Counted from the stretch's first letter, positions 10,606-22,090 are shown. The stretch: 64,000 nt of DNA from Ashinkailepas kermadecensis (GCA_034440615.1 JAOTOM010004374.1:213321-277320); one strand, 5' to 3'. Notes: generated from the letters alone by a model not told the origin. Translations and numbers: made by a program.

Positions 10606-11970
10606 GATCCCTGCACGAGCTTGCCTGAGAATAAAGAACGAACTAGAGATGGATTGAACATGGCCATCATGGTGCGGTCTTCACAAACAAAATTCATGAG
10701 GTAAATAGCTGACACTACGGTACGGAACATGCTTCGTGGGATGAACCAGAGTAAATCAGGCCATATTTATCACACCCTGAAATTAGGCTGGGATCCTGGA
10801 ATTTTGTAAAGTGGGCGGGGCAATCTCGGAGGGGTGGTAGCATTTGTTTCGAACCGAGCGACAGCTTCGGGTTTAAAAAAGAAAAACGTTGCGAACGTGG
10901 GGAGGACGGGGTATAATGTGGTTCGATAGGGTGGCACCCTGAGTTTGTTCAAAACAGTTGCTGAGAGCGAGGTGGCACTTCGAAGGGGCGGTAAATGTAG
11001 GCTGAAAGGACGACATATTCAGCTTGTTCAAGGCCGCTGTTAGAGCGGGGTTGAGGATAGGGCGAGTGGCGGTATGAAATTTGCACTGCAGCATTTTCCA
11101 GCATATAATCTCAATGTATTTCTTGGATAATTTTGTTCTGGAGTGAGATGAAACCTAAAACCAGGAAGTACTACATTTACATACGCATTGATGCATACGC
11201 CCGTTTTTTTTTCAGATACAGCTCCGGGAATATATCATGGTATAGGGAGCTCCAGAGCGCTTATATATTTAGGAGCGAAAATATGGACACGAGATACATA
11301 GGCTGCATTAAGCCCGCAGACAGGAGAAGGGGATCTTGGTCACCCAGGTTGGCAAAACAGCATTGTCCTGAATTCTTGCCTTCATAATTATATTCTCTCC
11401 AGCAAATCTGCATGTGAATGGCATTATCTGAAATGACATGACAGCTTGTTACTATTTGTGATAAATATTAAGATGGCAAACACACCATGGAAAGTACACA
11501 GAGGAGCTTCTTCTGTCCTATGCAGATATTGCCCTCTCAAGATCTCACTGCCCAAACATTTTGCTCTCGAAATTGAAGACTTTAAATCAACCCAGCCATG
11601 TTGTCCTCAATTTTCTAAAATCTTAACCAGGGGCAGACCCAACAATTGTCACAGAGGCACTCGTTTGTAGGGGCGGCTTCGGCTGAAAATCCGTTGATGG
11701 GGGCGAGGTGGATGTACTCGAGCAGACCGAAGGGACGCTTCTGGTTGACAAATTCGTTGAGCGGTGCGAGGTGCACTTCAGCTTTCCCAGGAGGCGCTAC
11801 CTTCCACGGGGGAGGTGGATCACGCCTCCATTTTCTCCCGTGTGGTCCGCGGTGAACACACACAGGACAGATTCTGCGTGACGTCAGGTAGAATAGAATC
11901 GTCTACGTTTGCTGCGAGAACACCCTTAGAGGATAGTGGAGCATTACAAAGCTGGCAAAATCGCCTTCTG
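10606..11970. other. Mostly unassigned sequence
   Basis: A minus-strand frame at 11615-11863 contains an internal near-duplication (EVHLAPLNEF / EYIHLAPINGF) and could be a small exon, but no family is recognised. Between 10900 and 11090 two diverged related segments of about 100 bp occur. Nothing else is supported. Confidence 0.4.
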
Positions 11971-11972
11971 CT

Positions 11973-12117
11973 CAGTCGGAAGGATGACCCTCGATGTGAG
12001 ACGACCAGTCTGAAGGATGACCCTCGATGTGAGACGACCAGTCTGAAGGATGACCCTCGATGTGAAACGACCAGTCTGAAGGATGACCCTCGATGTGAGA
12101 CGACCAGTCTGAAGGAA
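11973..12117. repeat. 33 bp minisatellite, about 4.4 units
   Basis: Units read cagtctgaaggatgaccctc + gatgtgagacgac. They are near-identical, implying recent expansion. The unit is a multiple of three, so it stays open in both directions. Confidence 0.95.
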
Positions 12118-12125
12118 AACCCCCA

Positions 12126-12319
12126 ATGAAAAAAAAACAATTAAAAAAAAAACCCAAAAAGAAAAAAAAAAAAAAAAAAAAAAAACCCAAAATAGAAAAA
12201 AAAAAAAGAAAAAAAAAAACATTAAAGAAAAAAAAAAAAAAAAAAAAAAAAACTAGAAATAAAAAAAAAAAAAAAAAAAAAAAAAACAAAAAAGAAAAAA
12301 AAAAAATTAAAAAAAAAAA

Positions 12320-12405
<86 letters not shown>

Positions 12406-12444
12406 TTTTAAAAGAAATTTAAATAAAAAAAAAAAAAAAAAAAA

Positions 12445-12476
<32 letters not shown>
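12126..12476. repeat. A-rich tract, about 350 bp
   Basis: Long A runs are interrupted by rare C, G and T. The tract ends exactly where the 5' end of the CR1 copy begins. It could be a runaway poly-A tail of an earlier retroelement. Homopolymer sequencing error is likely within it. Confidence 0.95.
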
Positions 12477-12480
<4 letters not shown>

Positions 12481-12971
12481 CGCCGCCAGGTGTCAAGGTG
12501 GAAACACGTCGGTGTGGAGCTCCTGCTTTCGAGATAAGTTGTTGCAGAACCGGACAGTATCCTAGGCTTAACTGTGGATAGGTATTTAGCAATTACTTCT
12601 GTTCATATATTTGCATAGTTTTAGCTCATAAGTTTCTTTTTTAGCAAGCAGATTATAATATTTACACCAAGAGACGCTGCACAGCGCCATTTTGTCCATT
12701 CTGTCTGTCTTTGTCTAGTGTGTCTAGTGTGTCTTTGTCTAGTGTTTTCAGCTATTTATTTCATTTTTGGCAGTTATTCAGCGAGTGATTTCTTCTTTCT
12801 TTAAAACCAGTCAACTTTCTGCACAGTGATTACCTTGTAAGTGCTGCATAGTTAGGAACTAGCATAGACCTAAGCTTTGTCGGTTATTTCGCTCTGCTCT
12901 GTTATTTGGTAAATCATTCTGCAGCAAGTTACTTTTCAATCGCAATCTAGGAATAAGCTGCAGCCTTTAGG

Positions 12972-13934
12972 ATGGTTACTACCAGGATGCAGGCACTAGA
13001 GGATGAGGTTAGGGCCCTTAAGGCAGAGCTTTCCAAGCTCAAAGCTTCCCTTGCTTCACAGGGCTGGCCAGAAAGGGTAACATGTAAGGGGCAGTCTGTA
13101 GCAGGGACATCCTATGCCCAGGTGGTCACAGGCCACCAGGTAATTGTAGCTTCCCCTGCTGTGGAGGTGGCAGGGAGATCTGAAGAGAGAAGTATTCCTA
13201 GTGAACAGAAGATTTATAGTTGTAGCGCACAGGAGGGGCAGTGGTTTAAAGTCAGGGGGTGGAGGATTTGGAGGAGTGAGCCTAAGCAAGGGGGCAGTGA
13301 GTGGCAGGTGGTAGGTGGTAGGAGTTGGAAGCAACCTAGTGAAGCAGGTCAACAGGCAGGAGTAATAACATCCAATAGGTTCCAGGCACTGGAGGACTGC
13401 CCGCAGGATAGTGATAGCAGTGATAGCAGCAAGGAGACTGTGCTGGTGGTAGGAGACTCTCGGGTGCGGCATTTAGATAGAGTTTTCTGTAAAGGTAGGA
13501 GAGGCAGGAGGTGCATCACCAGGCCTGGTGCCAAGGTTAGAGACCTGGTCCCAGTGGTGGCACAGGCCACCAGTGAGGACCAGTTTAGTACAGTTATAGT
13601 GCAGGTAGGAGTGAACAACGTAGGTCCTGCTAGGAGTGAAGGGCTGCTGCAGGACTACAGGGCCCTTCTGGCCACCCTGAAGCAGAGCAAAAGCAGAGTT
13701 ATTGTGACAGCTATTCTGCCCAGGGCTGAAGTCTCCCCTGAGTGGAGCTCTAGGGTACTGGCAGCCAATGCTAGGGTGGGTAGGCTCTGCAATGAGTTAG
13801 GTTTGACCTTTGTTGACAAGTGGTGCAGGTTTTATGGTTCATGGGACCTCTATCAAAGGGATGGCCTGCACTTCTCCGAGAAGGGGGTGCAAGTGTTAAG
13901 TAAAGTGTATGAACATGTCCTTCAGGGAAACTAG
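12972..13934 (+). CDS. CR1 LINE ORF1: coiled coil plus SGNH-esterase-like protein, 320 aa
   Basis: Residues about 6-25 form a leucine-heptad coiled coil (ALEDEVRALKAELSKLKA). The middle is Gly/Ser/Trp rich. From about residue 158 the frame shows SGNH-hydrolase blocks: VVGDSRVRHLD (the GDS nucleophile block), VGVNNVG (block III) and DGLHFSEKG (the Asp-x-x-His block). CR1-clade ORF1 proteins often carry this esterase domain and bind element RNA; the enzymatic role in retrotransposition is not settled. The frame is uninterrupted, and the ATG is preceded by about 495 bp of leader. The second copy has a stop in the same frame at 37771. Confidence 0.85.
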   Translation: MVTTRMQALEDEVRALKAELSKLKASLASQGWPERVTCKGQSVAGTSYAQVVTGHQVIVASPAVEVAGRSEERSIPSEQKIYSCSAQEGQWFKVRGWRIWRSEPKQGGSEWQVVGGRSWKQPSEAGQQAGVITSNRFQALEDCPQDSDSSDSSKETVLVVGDSRVRHLDRVFCKGRRGRRCITRPGAKVRDLVPVVAQATSEDQFSTVIVQVGVNNVGPARSEGLLQDYRALLATLKQSKSRVIVTAILPRAEVSPEWSSRVLAANARVGRLCNELGLTFVDKWCRFYGSWDLYQRDGLHFSEKGVQVLSKVYEHVLQGN

Positions 13935-13942
13935 ATAATGGG

Positions 13943-16900
13943 GTGGGGAGGGAAGAAGTGGCATTACCATCTCATGAATATGCCAATAGTGACAGCATAG
14001 GCAATAGAACCTCACAGTCAGCAAATAGGGATGGCAGTAGATCAAGGGCGCAGAGTGGTAGCTCATCCAGAGATGATAGAGCTACTCAGCATGAAAAAAC
14101 CAAAGATGGTTATGGAACATTGCTTAAGTGTATGATGCTTAATGCTCAGAGTATTCGATCCAAATTTGACGAGTTCAAGTGTTATGTTGCTGATGAGGAA
14201 CCAGATTTTGTTTGCATTACTGAGGCATGGGTCAGTGAGGGGTATTTTGGGGATAACTTGCAGGACTATGAGATCCAGGGATACAATATGTTTTCATGCA
14301 ACAGGGGTCCAGCAGTGAAAGGGGGTGGTGTAATGCTCTATGTGAATAGCTTATTCAGTTCTCAAAAAGTAGCAGATGGGGTAAAAAATGTGTCTGTGGA
14401 GTCCATTTGGCTTGATGTTTCTGTGGGAAAAGGCAACAGCAATAAACTGAGAATAGGAGCTTTGTACCGATCAGGAACCTTGCCACATTCTCAGCAACTG
14501 GAGCTTGATAAGGTGATTTGTGAGGAAATCAGTAGAAACTTTCAGAGGAAATGCCTTATTCTTGGTGACTTTAATCTAAAAGGATATGAAAATGTTGGTG
14601 TTGGCTCCCCAGCATGTAAACTGTTTAGGAAATGCCTTGAAGAGGACCTGTTCTTACACCAGTTTGTAACAGAACCAACTAGGCAGGGCTCATTCTTGGA
14701 CCTTGTCTTCTCGGATTTAAGTGATTTAGTTCAAGACTTGACTGTAGGAGAAACTCTGGGAAGAAGTGACCATAACATAGTGAGATTCAAGGCACATGTA
14801 GCAGGGACAATCAAGGATAATTTGGCAAAGGTTCCAAATTTTAACAGGGCAGACTTTGACTGCATGAGAGCAGCTTTAAGTGCCATAAAATGGGAAGAAG
14901 AATTCTCCGATTTAAATGCCTGTGAAATGTGGGAAAAGTTCAAATCTTACTTGAGGGAAATTCAGATTAGACATGTCCCCCAAAAGCAAAGGCGCAAAAG
15001 AAGAGTAGGAAAGCCAGCATGGCTTACACCAGATTTGACAAAAGCAATTAAGGCTAAGAAAGATGCATTTAGAGTATTTAAGGAAGCTTCAAATATAGTA
15101 AATCTAAGGTTGTATCGAAAAGCTAGAGACGCTGTGAAACAGAAAACCAGAGCAGCAAAGCGAGCAAAGGAATTGGATTTGGCTAGGAACTGTAATGGGG
15201 ACAGTAAAAAGTTCTTTAGTTTCTACAAGCTACGTAAAGTTTCAAGCACAATTGGTCCACTGGAAGTAAATGGGATTATATTGAGTGAGGATAGTGAGAT
15301 GGTTCAGGAATTGAGCAAGCAGTTTAAATCAGTGTTTACATTGGAGGATGTGACAAATCTGCCAACTGTGAACCACAGCCCAGCAACAGGTGATCAGTTA
15401 CATGATGCTGATTTCATTGACAGTGATGTTGTTTTGAATTATGTCAGGAAAATAAAGCCAAACAAGGCAGCAGGACCTGATGGAATCTATGCTAGAGTAT
15501 TGCGGGAAGCTGAAAAATAATTGGCAATTCCTCTCAGTCAGTATAATATTTTGTAGCTCAGTTTCACAAAATGAAATTCCAACCGATTGGAAAAGGGCAA
15601 ATGTAGTTCCTATTTTCAAGAAAGGAGAAAGAGGGAAGTTGAAAACTATAGGCCAGTAAGCCTCACATCACTAGTCTGCAAGGTACTTGAATCAATTATC
15701 AAGGATAAAATAGTTAGTTTTCTGGAAGGAAACAGAGTGATTCAAGGTACTCAACATGGGTTTAGAAAAGGGCGATCGTGTCTCACAAATCTCTTGGACT
15801 TTTTTAATTTTGCTACAGAACAATTTGATAAGGGAAATCAGGTTGATGTAGCATATCTTGACTTTAGCAAGGCCTTTGACAAGGTACCTCATAAACGGTT
15901 AATGATGCAGCTTCAGGCCCATGGTATTGTGGGTAACATCCTAAAATGGATAGGGTTGTGGCTTTCAGATAGACAGCAGAGAGTGATGCTAAATGGTACA
16001 AAATCATCATGGCAAAATGTTCTTAGTGGAGTCCCCCAAGGGTCAGTACTGGGACCACTATTGTTCATTATGTTTGTTAATAACATTGAAAGTGGCCTAA
16101 GCAGTAAGGTTTTGAAATTTGCAGATGATTTGAAGGTCTTTAGGGCAATAACAGGGCACAATGAGCAGGTCTTGCTGCAGAAAGACTTAGACGAGCTTGT
16201 GAAGTGGTCCGAAAAATGGCAAATGAAATTTAATTTTGATAAGTGCAAAATCATGCATGTAGGTAGGCAGCATATCAAGGCTCCATACTTGATGGGTGGC
16301 CAAGTACTATCTGTGACTCAGCAGGAGAAGGACTTAGGTGTTATTTTTAACACAAAATTGGGGGGCATCAGAACAGACCAAAGAAGCCAGGAAGAAGGCA
16401 CTAAGAATGCTTGGGGCAATAAATAGGAATGTATCATACAAAAGTGAGGAAGTCATCAGGAAGCTTTATTGTGCATATGTCAGGCCACATCTGGAATATT
16501 GTGTCCAAGCTTGGTCCCCTAGTTATGAAAAAGATTGTTGGCTTTTAGAGAGAGTACAAAAGAGGGCAACACAAATGGTGAATGGTATGGGCAACCTGGC
16601 ATATGAGGAAAGATTGAAGAAATTGAATATGTTTTCACTTAGATATAGAAGGCTGAGAGGAGATCTCATCGAGGTCTTTAAATTTGTTCATGGTCAGGAA
16701 CAGGGTTATCTCAGGGAACTGTTTGAATTTAACAGAAATGATGCAATTAGAGGTCATCAATTCAAAATTAAAGTTAATCACAGCAGGACAAGGTTAAGAC
16801 AGTCCTTCTTCACCAACAGGGTAGTAGTACACTGGAACCAGCTGCCAGAAACCATTGTCAGTAGCAACACACTGAACATCTTTAAGAACAGCATAGACAA

Positions 16901-16949
16901 TCATTATAAGAATAGGGGGCTTGTTTTTCTATATTCCAGGGAGAGTTGA
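13943..16949 (+). pseudogene. CR1 LINE ORF2: endonuclease-reverse transcriptase, broken
   Basis: Domain order follows CR1 ORF2. The APE endonuclease motifs are NAQSIRSKFDEF, CITEAWVSE, LILGDFNL and GRSDHNIV. The linker is basic. The RT motifs are NKAAGPDGIYARVLR, NYRPVSLTS, YLDFSKAFDKVPH, GVPQGSVLGPLLF and the catalytic FADD. The C-terminal part runs to a TGA at 16947-16949. Breaks are a TAA at 15518-15520, a CAGT duplication at about 15535-15542, a one-base loss near 15638 (restoring frame) and an extra G near 16362. Total span is about 1000 codons, as expected for a full-length protein. Confidence 0.85.
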
Positions 16950-17228
16950 TCAACACATTTGATGGACAACTTGTTCAGTGTACAGAGTGCGACCAAGAAG
17001 GGCCCTTGTGGCTCATAGTTGCACTGATCTTTTATGTCTTCTTTATGTCCTGGAGATTGTCTTGCAGAGGGATGTCAGAGTCGGGAAACCTGGTAGCCTG
17101 TAGCAGTGAAGACGCCCTTTGGGTGGACGCTAGGGGGCACTATCAAGTGTTTTGTGCCAGATAGACATCGCGCAGCAATGTTTAGCAGCAAGGCGTCTGA
17201 GGAAAGGGAACTCCTCAAGGCCCTTAAC

Positions 17229-17360
<132 letters not shown>

Positions 17361-17425
17361 ATAACCGATTTTTAAAGGGATGATGTATGGTTTGCAGCTA
17401 CTGGGTGATGGCTGGTGTTACCGAG

Positions 17426-17800
17426 TTACCTACCTATCTCGTGCACACGTGTTTGAGGTATGATAGTACTGATATCGTATGGTGTGTTTTGTTCTGAGTC
17501 GCTTAATTTATGACAAACCATCAGCTTGTGTATGCGTCGTCTGGTATATCGTGAGGTCCATCCTAGGTCGTGTTGAATTTTGTCAGTAGATGATCTAAAC
17601 AGTGTAGCGGTTACTGGTCGTCCTGCTCTGGCTTGTAGAGTCTCTAATCGTGTTGCGTCTTGGATCGTAATTTGTCCGTCGTAAATAACATCACAGTAGT
17701 CAAAGTGAGGTATAATGTATGTGGTGCATATGTGATCTAGAATCGGTCCGAGTGCGCCCGCGGGGATGCGACACCATGCTCCGTTGAGCGCCGGCGAAAC
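17426..17800 (-). pseudogene. LINE reverse transcriptase C-terminal fragment
   Basis: The minus strand from about 17800 down to a TAA at 17426-17428 stays open. It reads CRIPAGALGPILDHI, TTYIIPHFDYCDVIYDGQ, TIQDATRLETLQARAGRP and LGWTSRYTRRRIHKLM. This matches the RT thumb and C-terminal region common to Jockey/I/Ingi-like LINEs (IxPHFDYCxxVW..., LxxLQxRA.R, LGWxxLxxRR). It is a different family from the CR1 copies. The fragment is 5' truncated, and no start codon is needed or visible. Confidence 0.65.
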
Positions 17801-18549
17801 ACAGACACATTGGTGTTCGTGTTAGTGGCAAGTGACACCAGGTTATTACGTTTGTCATACTCCATATACTAGGACACACTATTATCGAAAGCAAATCTCC
17901 ATATGACTCAATTGGACTTGCACAACGTCAGACTACCCGAGGAATTCCGAGGTCGAGGCATGACACACATGGGCATCCAGGGCACAGCAGGTGAGACAAA
18001 CATGTGTATACACATTCGCGCAACAGAGTTGTCCTTAATAATTAAACATAGCGCTCGTGTAATATATAACATGGCGCATAATCCTAACACAACATCCATT
18101 GCTCTTAATCACCCTAACTACAACGCTCCCAATATATGCTTTAGGTGAACAATAATGCCAGACCGACGGCAACCTGACTCCGACACAGGACCGGCACCCG
18201 GTGACCTTATCACACACTCAATGATTTAGCACGTAACCTGCCGGCGGGCAAACAGTCCGGCAGGCAGACAGGCGCCGTCAGGCCGAGCGGTAGCGGGGGT
18301 GGGCAGAAGACTCCACAGAGGCGGCCACAGGGAGCAGTACGACTTCATTCTCATTGTCGCATCTTTGTATTTATTTCTTAATTTCACGATACATGCCCTC
18401 CACGTACAGTGGCTATCATATTCGGCGCGCAACCCGACTCGAACCCCGGACCCTCGTGACCAGCCTGTGCCAGTCTGTAGCCGGGTCAGCTTGGGCACCA
18501 ATAGCGGCAGGAGCTGCGCGTTCCGGGGCGGTCACCTTGTACAGGTCGT

Positions 18550-19489
18550 CTATGGATTGGATAACCTTTGTTGGGCTCCTTCGTGCAGCCGAATTTTCAT
18601 TCTGCCCACGTCCGACCACGCCGAGTGAAGCTTCCCCTCCTTCTTCCTTTGTCGAGCGACGTACAGAGTATGCTGATTTTGCCGTGTTACGTTGTCGGTT
18701 ATGAAAATATTCCTCACTGCGTTCGTCGCAATGGCCGTGCCACGAACTCTCCGCGACTTCCGAAGTTCCCGACGCTTACAGAAGCTAACGAAACGGGCAA
18801 TGATTACCCGAAACTTACCATCTCTGCTTTGCCAGGGTCTGTGGGTGCTGTCTATGTCGGTGGCTGTGATTGTGATGCCTGCCATCTTGGCCACACCCAT
18901 CACAATTTTTCCCAAAGACTCGCGTGCTTCCTCTGGAATGCCACTTATGTTCAGGCATGCACGGCGCGAATACTACTCTAAATCGCTGATGCGCTCATTT
19001 GTTTGTTTCAAGTCTTCCATTAAAGCTGTTTGGTTTTCCTTTAAAATTCTGTTTGGTTCAATTTTGTTTCATACACTGCATTCCTATGCTTGCTTCATCC
19101 GAATCCTGATTTTCTTTCAGTACACGCCTGTTCTGGCGCAAACGATAGCATGCAGATATATTGCCAGAGTTTCACACCTAGCTTCTCCTCACTTATTGTT
19201 TTGGTAATTCCCCTGTTTTTTTTCTGGAGTTTCAAATGTGTCCATTGGGGCTGATGGAAACCCACCACCACCTAGAATGAGTGAGTCTTTTCTAGTATAT
19301 TGCTCCATGTTGTCAACTGTATAGTTCAATCCTGAAATTTATTTTTGTGATAATTTTGCTTTCCTCCATGAGTTGTCTTAGCTGATTGTTTGCTTTTCTA
19401 TTTTCCTTTCCAATTTCCTCAATTTCGTCTCCAAGTTCCTTCACCTTCTCATTCAGTGCTTCCTGAATTTGTTGTTTAATTTCGTCCAT
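18550..19489 (-). pseudogene. L1-like LINE ORF1 (coiled coil plus RNA-binding C-terminal domain), degraded
   Basis: The minus strand starts with an ATG at 19489 and a coiled coil (MDEIKQQIQEALNEKVKEL, then GDEIEEIGKENRKANNQLRQ). It continues with DNMEQYTRKDSLI and, after frame changes, a second helix, YSRRACLNISGIPEE, VMGVAKMAGITITATDID, FITDNVTRQNQHTLYVAR and SAWSDVGRMKIRLHEGA. The order (coiled coil, then an RRM-like and C-terminal RNA-binding domain) is that of L1-type ORF1 proteins that coat LINE RNA. Stops and frameshifts are present, for example TAG before YSRRAC. No ORF2 follows. Confidence 0.6.
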
Positions 19490-20043
19490 GACACCCCGGT
19501 CTATCTACCATTCCAGTTTAAATAGTTATGTCCAGATTAGTAATCCGAGATCTAGGCAAGAGTATAACTTGATGATGATTTTAGCCTATCAAAATAGACA
19601 AACGTAAAGAAACAAAAAGGAAAATTCAACTCACTGCGGTAGTGCGTCAAGTTCGGCAGCTGACACCTGGAGCCGTCCGTCTCGTCCGGCGTTCTGGACA
19701 ACACCACGGACAATGCTATGTTATTATGTGAATTATGTGATTATGTTAGAAATTATGCCCCTGCATCTAGTATGAAATAATTGTGTTGCAACAGTTATCT
19801 CTTGTACTGGCTTCTACCTCTCCTTCCCAGCAGTAACCTTCAGTTGGCCTGTCTCATCATACTGCTACTGCCCGTAGCATCGCGCGATGCTTGCGACGCT
19901 CAACATGAAGGCAGTCAGCGTGGATCCAAGCAAAACATGCTAGTGTTAGATAATAATAGTCCTCATATTCGTGCAGAGGACTCTTCAAGCTTTCAAAACA
20001 ATTCAATTTTGTTCAATTTTGATAATACTCAAGAGATTGTAAA

Positions 20044-20120
20044 TGACGTGGGGAAAGCACGGAAGTGCCTACGGGACTCAGCGATTGTTCAGCCCATGTG
20101 ACGTCACCGGTTGCAAAACG
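20044..20120. repeat. Short dispersed repeat, copy 1
   Basis: Shares CACGGAAGT, the ATTGTTCA word and GTGACGTCACCGGTTGC with the segment at 20650-20735, in the same orientation. Copies flank the F-box ORF. Confidence 0.6.
20099..20111. promoter_or_regulatory. CRE-like word (TGACGTCACCGG), copy 2 of 3
   Basis: The full TGACGTCA palindrome lies about 145 bp upstream of the F-box ATG, a plausible promoter position. Binding is inferred from sequence only. Confidence 0.35.
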
Positions 20121-20249
20121 ATATTGCAAGGGCTCGCCTATGGCGGTGGCAGAGGTGACAACTCCCTAGTTCGCACCGTGTGCGCGTGGGTGTGGTTTGA
20201 ATGCTTCTGTTTTCGAACTATTGAAGCTGTTGTACACGGCAGCGTTAAA

Positions 20250-20420
20250 ATGAGTGTGAAAAATACAAACGAAACCGATAGGATGGCTACCGTGCTTTCT
20301 CTCCCAATGGAAGTGCTGGAGCACGTATTTAGTTTCCTTCACATGGAAGATCTAACATCAGTGGCACGGTTCTGTAAGAGGTTCAATAGCGTCTTGTGTC
20401 AGTCTTCCTTCTATTGCTAG
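20250..20420 (+). CDS. F-box domain protein, short or first exon
   Basis: From ATG 20250 (context aaaATGa) the 56 residues include LPMEVLEHVFSFL, EDLTSVARFCKRF and NSVL. This is the F-box pattern LPxEVLxxIFSFLxxxDLxxVxxVCKRxN, at residues about 18-50. F-box domains bind SKP1 in SCF ubiquitin ligases, with the substrate chosen by domains downstream. Here a TAG follows directly after the F-box, so the protein is either a stub, a first exon whose donor I cannot place, or a decayed copy. A second in-frame Met (20283) also precedes the domain. Confidence 0.6.
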   Translation: MSVKNTNETDRMATVLSLPMEVLEHVFSFLHMEDLTSVARFCKRFNSVLCQSSFYC

Positions 20421-20649
20421 TGCCATTCATAAATCATACCAACATAAATAATAAATAAAGAACAATAACTAATAAATGCATGTATAAACGTTTCGACCTC
20501 AAGAATCGTCTTCAGTATGCAAGCACCAAATCGGAGTATGTCCAAGTAACTTCCATTCGAATTATATAATTTGGTCAAAATTATACAATGTCGCACATTA
20601 CAACTATACAATTTTGTCTAATCGTGTTGATATTCAAGTAGGAAATGTG

Positions 20650-20735
20650 TGGAAAACACGGAAGTTCGGCTGGAGTGCCTGTGGGCACGAGCAATTGTTC
20701 AACCAAGGTGACGTCACCGGTTGCCAATGGATATC
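20650..20735. repeat. Short dispersed repeat, copy 2
   Basis: Diverged copy of 20044-20120, containing TGACGTCACCGGTTGC at 20709. It lies downstream of the F-box ORF. Confidence 0.6.
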
Positions 20736-21420
20736 CGAGGACTCCGTGTCAAATGGTTGGCGGCGACGGGTGGTAGCTCCACGAGGTCGCAGGCCCGCCT
20801 GGAGTCTGTCGGACAGCGTGCTGTCGAAGCAGGCGACAACGAGCCTGCCGGACCGGAGCCGGACACGGCAGCCCAGAGGCGAGCTGACGTAGCAGACGTG
20901 GCAGAGGGACAAGCTGGTTGGTTATTGGTTTTTGGTAAAGGTTGAGTCATAGCACCCATTCCGCTCGAACATGGCGAGAGACAAGCCAAACCTTTCATTG
21001 GAAGAGAGATACCCAAACAGGGGGGGTATCTTGAAAATGCAGTGACAGTTATGATGATTAGATAAAGCTCTGAAAAATGAAATGGAGAACGTAGTCCTAC
21101 CTGAACTCGATATGGTGCACACAAACAGTGAATCCGAGATGCATATACTTCCCTATGGTCTGCCCATCAAAGGCTATATTAAGCGCTTGTGCGACAGGAA
21201 TTCTTGGAAAGATCCTGGAAATAGAGTATTAGTAGTGAACCTTTTCAACCAGCATCTTACAAAGATATAATTACAAGTCTTAGCCACGAGGCTCAAATTC
21301 TCAACCGGCAAATTAGTACGGATTTACTTGGGGTCAAATTATGTCACCCGAGACACCGATATCGATAAGGGAGTCGAGCTAGGTGTGGAGTCGTGCATGT
21401 GGGTGCGGAAGTTCGGAGGA

Positions 21421-21600
21421 TAGATGCTTTGGCAATGGGCGCTCCTCTGAGCGCTGTATTAACCAACCTGTTCATGGAGGTGCTAGAGGCTGACAACCTC
21501 CGCCTCAAAGAACGGAAACGAGCGTTTGTTGGTCCGATATGTCGATGACTGTTACATAATGTTACGACAGCACGTTGGGCTAGATGCAATTTTGACCACG
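21421..21600 (+). pseudogene. Penelope-like element reverse transcriptase fragment
   Basis: The first frame reads IDALAMGAPLSAVLTNLFME; after a one-base shift near 21525 the next reads LVRYVDDCYIML. These are RT motifs B (MGxPLSPVxxNxFME) and C (the catalytic YVDD) in the form and spacing seen in Penelope-like elements. No GIY-YIG endonuclease and no termini are visible. It is a short remnant. Confidence 0.65.
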
Positions 21601-21639
21601 GTCTGTGGGTGCGGTCTGCCGGTGGCTGTGATTGTGATG

Positions 21640-21790
21640 CGTGAATATTCAGAATACTGCTCTGGTAGTTTGCACATAGAAGATGTCAATGAAATTGGTC
21701 TACAATGAAGTGGATCCGTGCCAGACTTGCTCGGCTTAAGTATAGTGGCCACGATTGAATTCTGGGGGGAATTTCAGAACCTCGACTCCC
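21640..21790 (-). pseudogene. LINE RT fragment (motif 0-1 region)
   Basis: The minus strand reads ATILKPSKSGTDPLHCRPIS and LTSSMCK, the start of the RT domain in Jockey-like LINEs (PILKPGKDPxxPxxYRPISLTS). It sits head to head with the LINE linker fragment on the + strand to its right, so both may come from one inverted insertion. Confidence 0.5.
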
Positions 21791-21799
21791 AACCTTCCG

Positions 21800-22090
21800 T
21801 GGCTACATTCACAGCGTCAGCCCTCGAGGCGGCCACTACGTGTGTCCCGATAACATCTGGGACAACCCCTCACCCAGTCCCGTGGTGGACCCCAGTGCCG
21901 GGACGCCATTCGTGCCAGGAATCGAGTTTTGCAAGCTTTCGACCGCCGGACCTCAACGACCCGCATGATCGCCTTTAGAAAAGCTAGGGCGTTTACCAGT
22001 AGGACTTCGTGAGACCAAGAGAGCCTCCTGGCAAAGGTATCGGAGGCCCTACTACATCGAGTGTTAAGTTTTTGGTAATTGGTAAAGGTC
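21800..22090 (+). pseudogene. LINE ORF2 linker fragment between endonuclease and RT
   Basis: The + strand shows HPVPWWTP and then, in shifted frames, CRDAIRARNRVLQAFDRR, MIAFRKARAFTSRT and SWQRYRRP. This is the conserved basic linker (PWWxxECxxAIRxRNRALRxF..., FRKARAxxRR...) of Jockey/RTE-type LINEs. Several frameshifts are present. Confidence 0.55.

Larger units (their letters stand above)
12477..17049 (+). mobile_element. CR1-type LINE, nearly full length (copy 1)
   Basis: The element starts at gttcgccgccaggtg, the same 5' end as copy 2 at 36687. It has a roughly 495 bp 5' UTR, two ORFs separated by 8 bp, and a 3' UTR ending in two TTTATGTC-like octamers (about 17025-17049). Short octamer tails in place of poly-A, an ORF1 with an SGNH-esterase-like domain, and an APE endonuclease plus RT place it in the CR1 clade. 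ORF1 is intact. ORF2 has one stop and three frameshifts, so this copy cannot move by itself. Confidence 0.85.

Noticed and set aside
12126..12422. Poly-lysine ORF
   Set aside because: A-rich tract only.
18420..18500. tRNA-like B box on the minus strand (GGGGTTCGAGTCGGG)
   Set aside because: No A box at a proper distance and no cloverleaf. Kept out of the SINE list.
18835..18880. About 45 bp shared with 21598-21641 (gtggctgtgattgtgatgc and flanks)
   Set aside because: Probably a short leftover of related LINE sequence. Too short to define an element.
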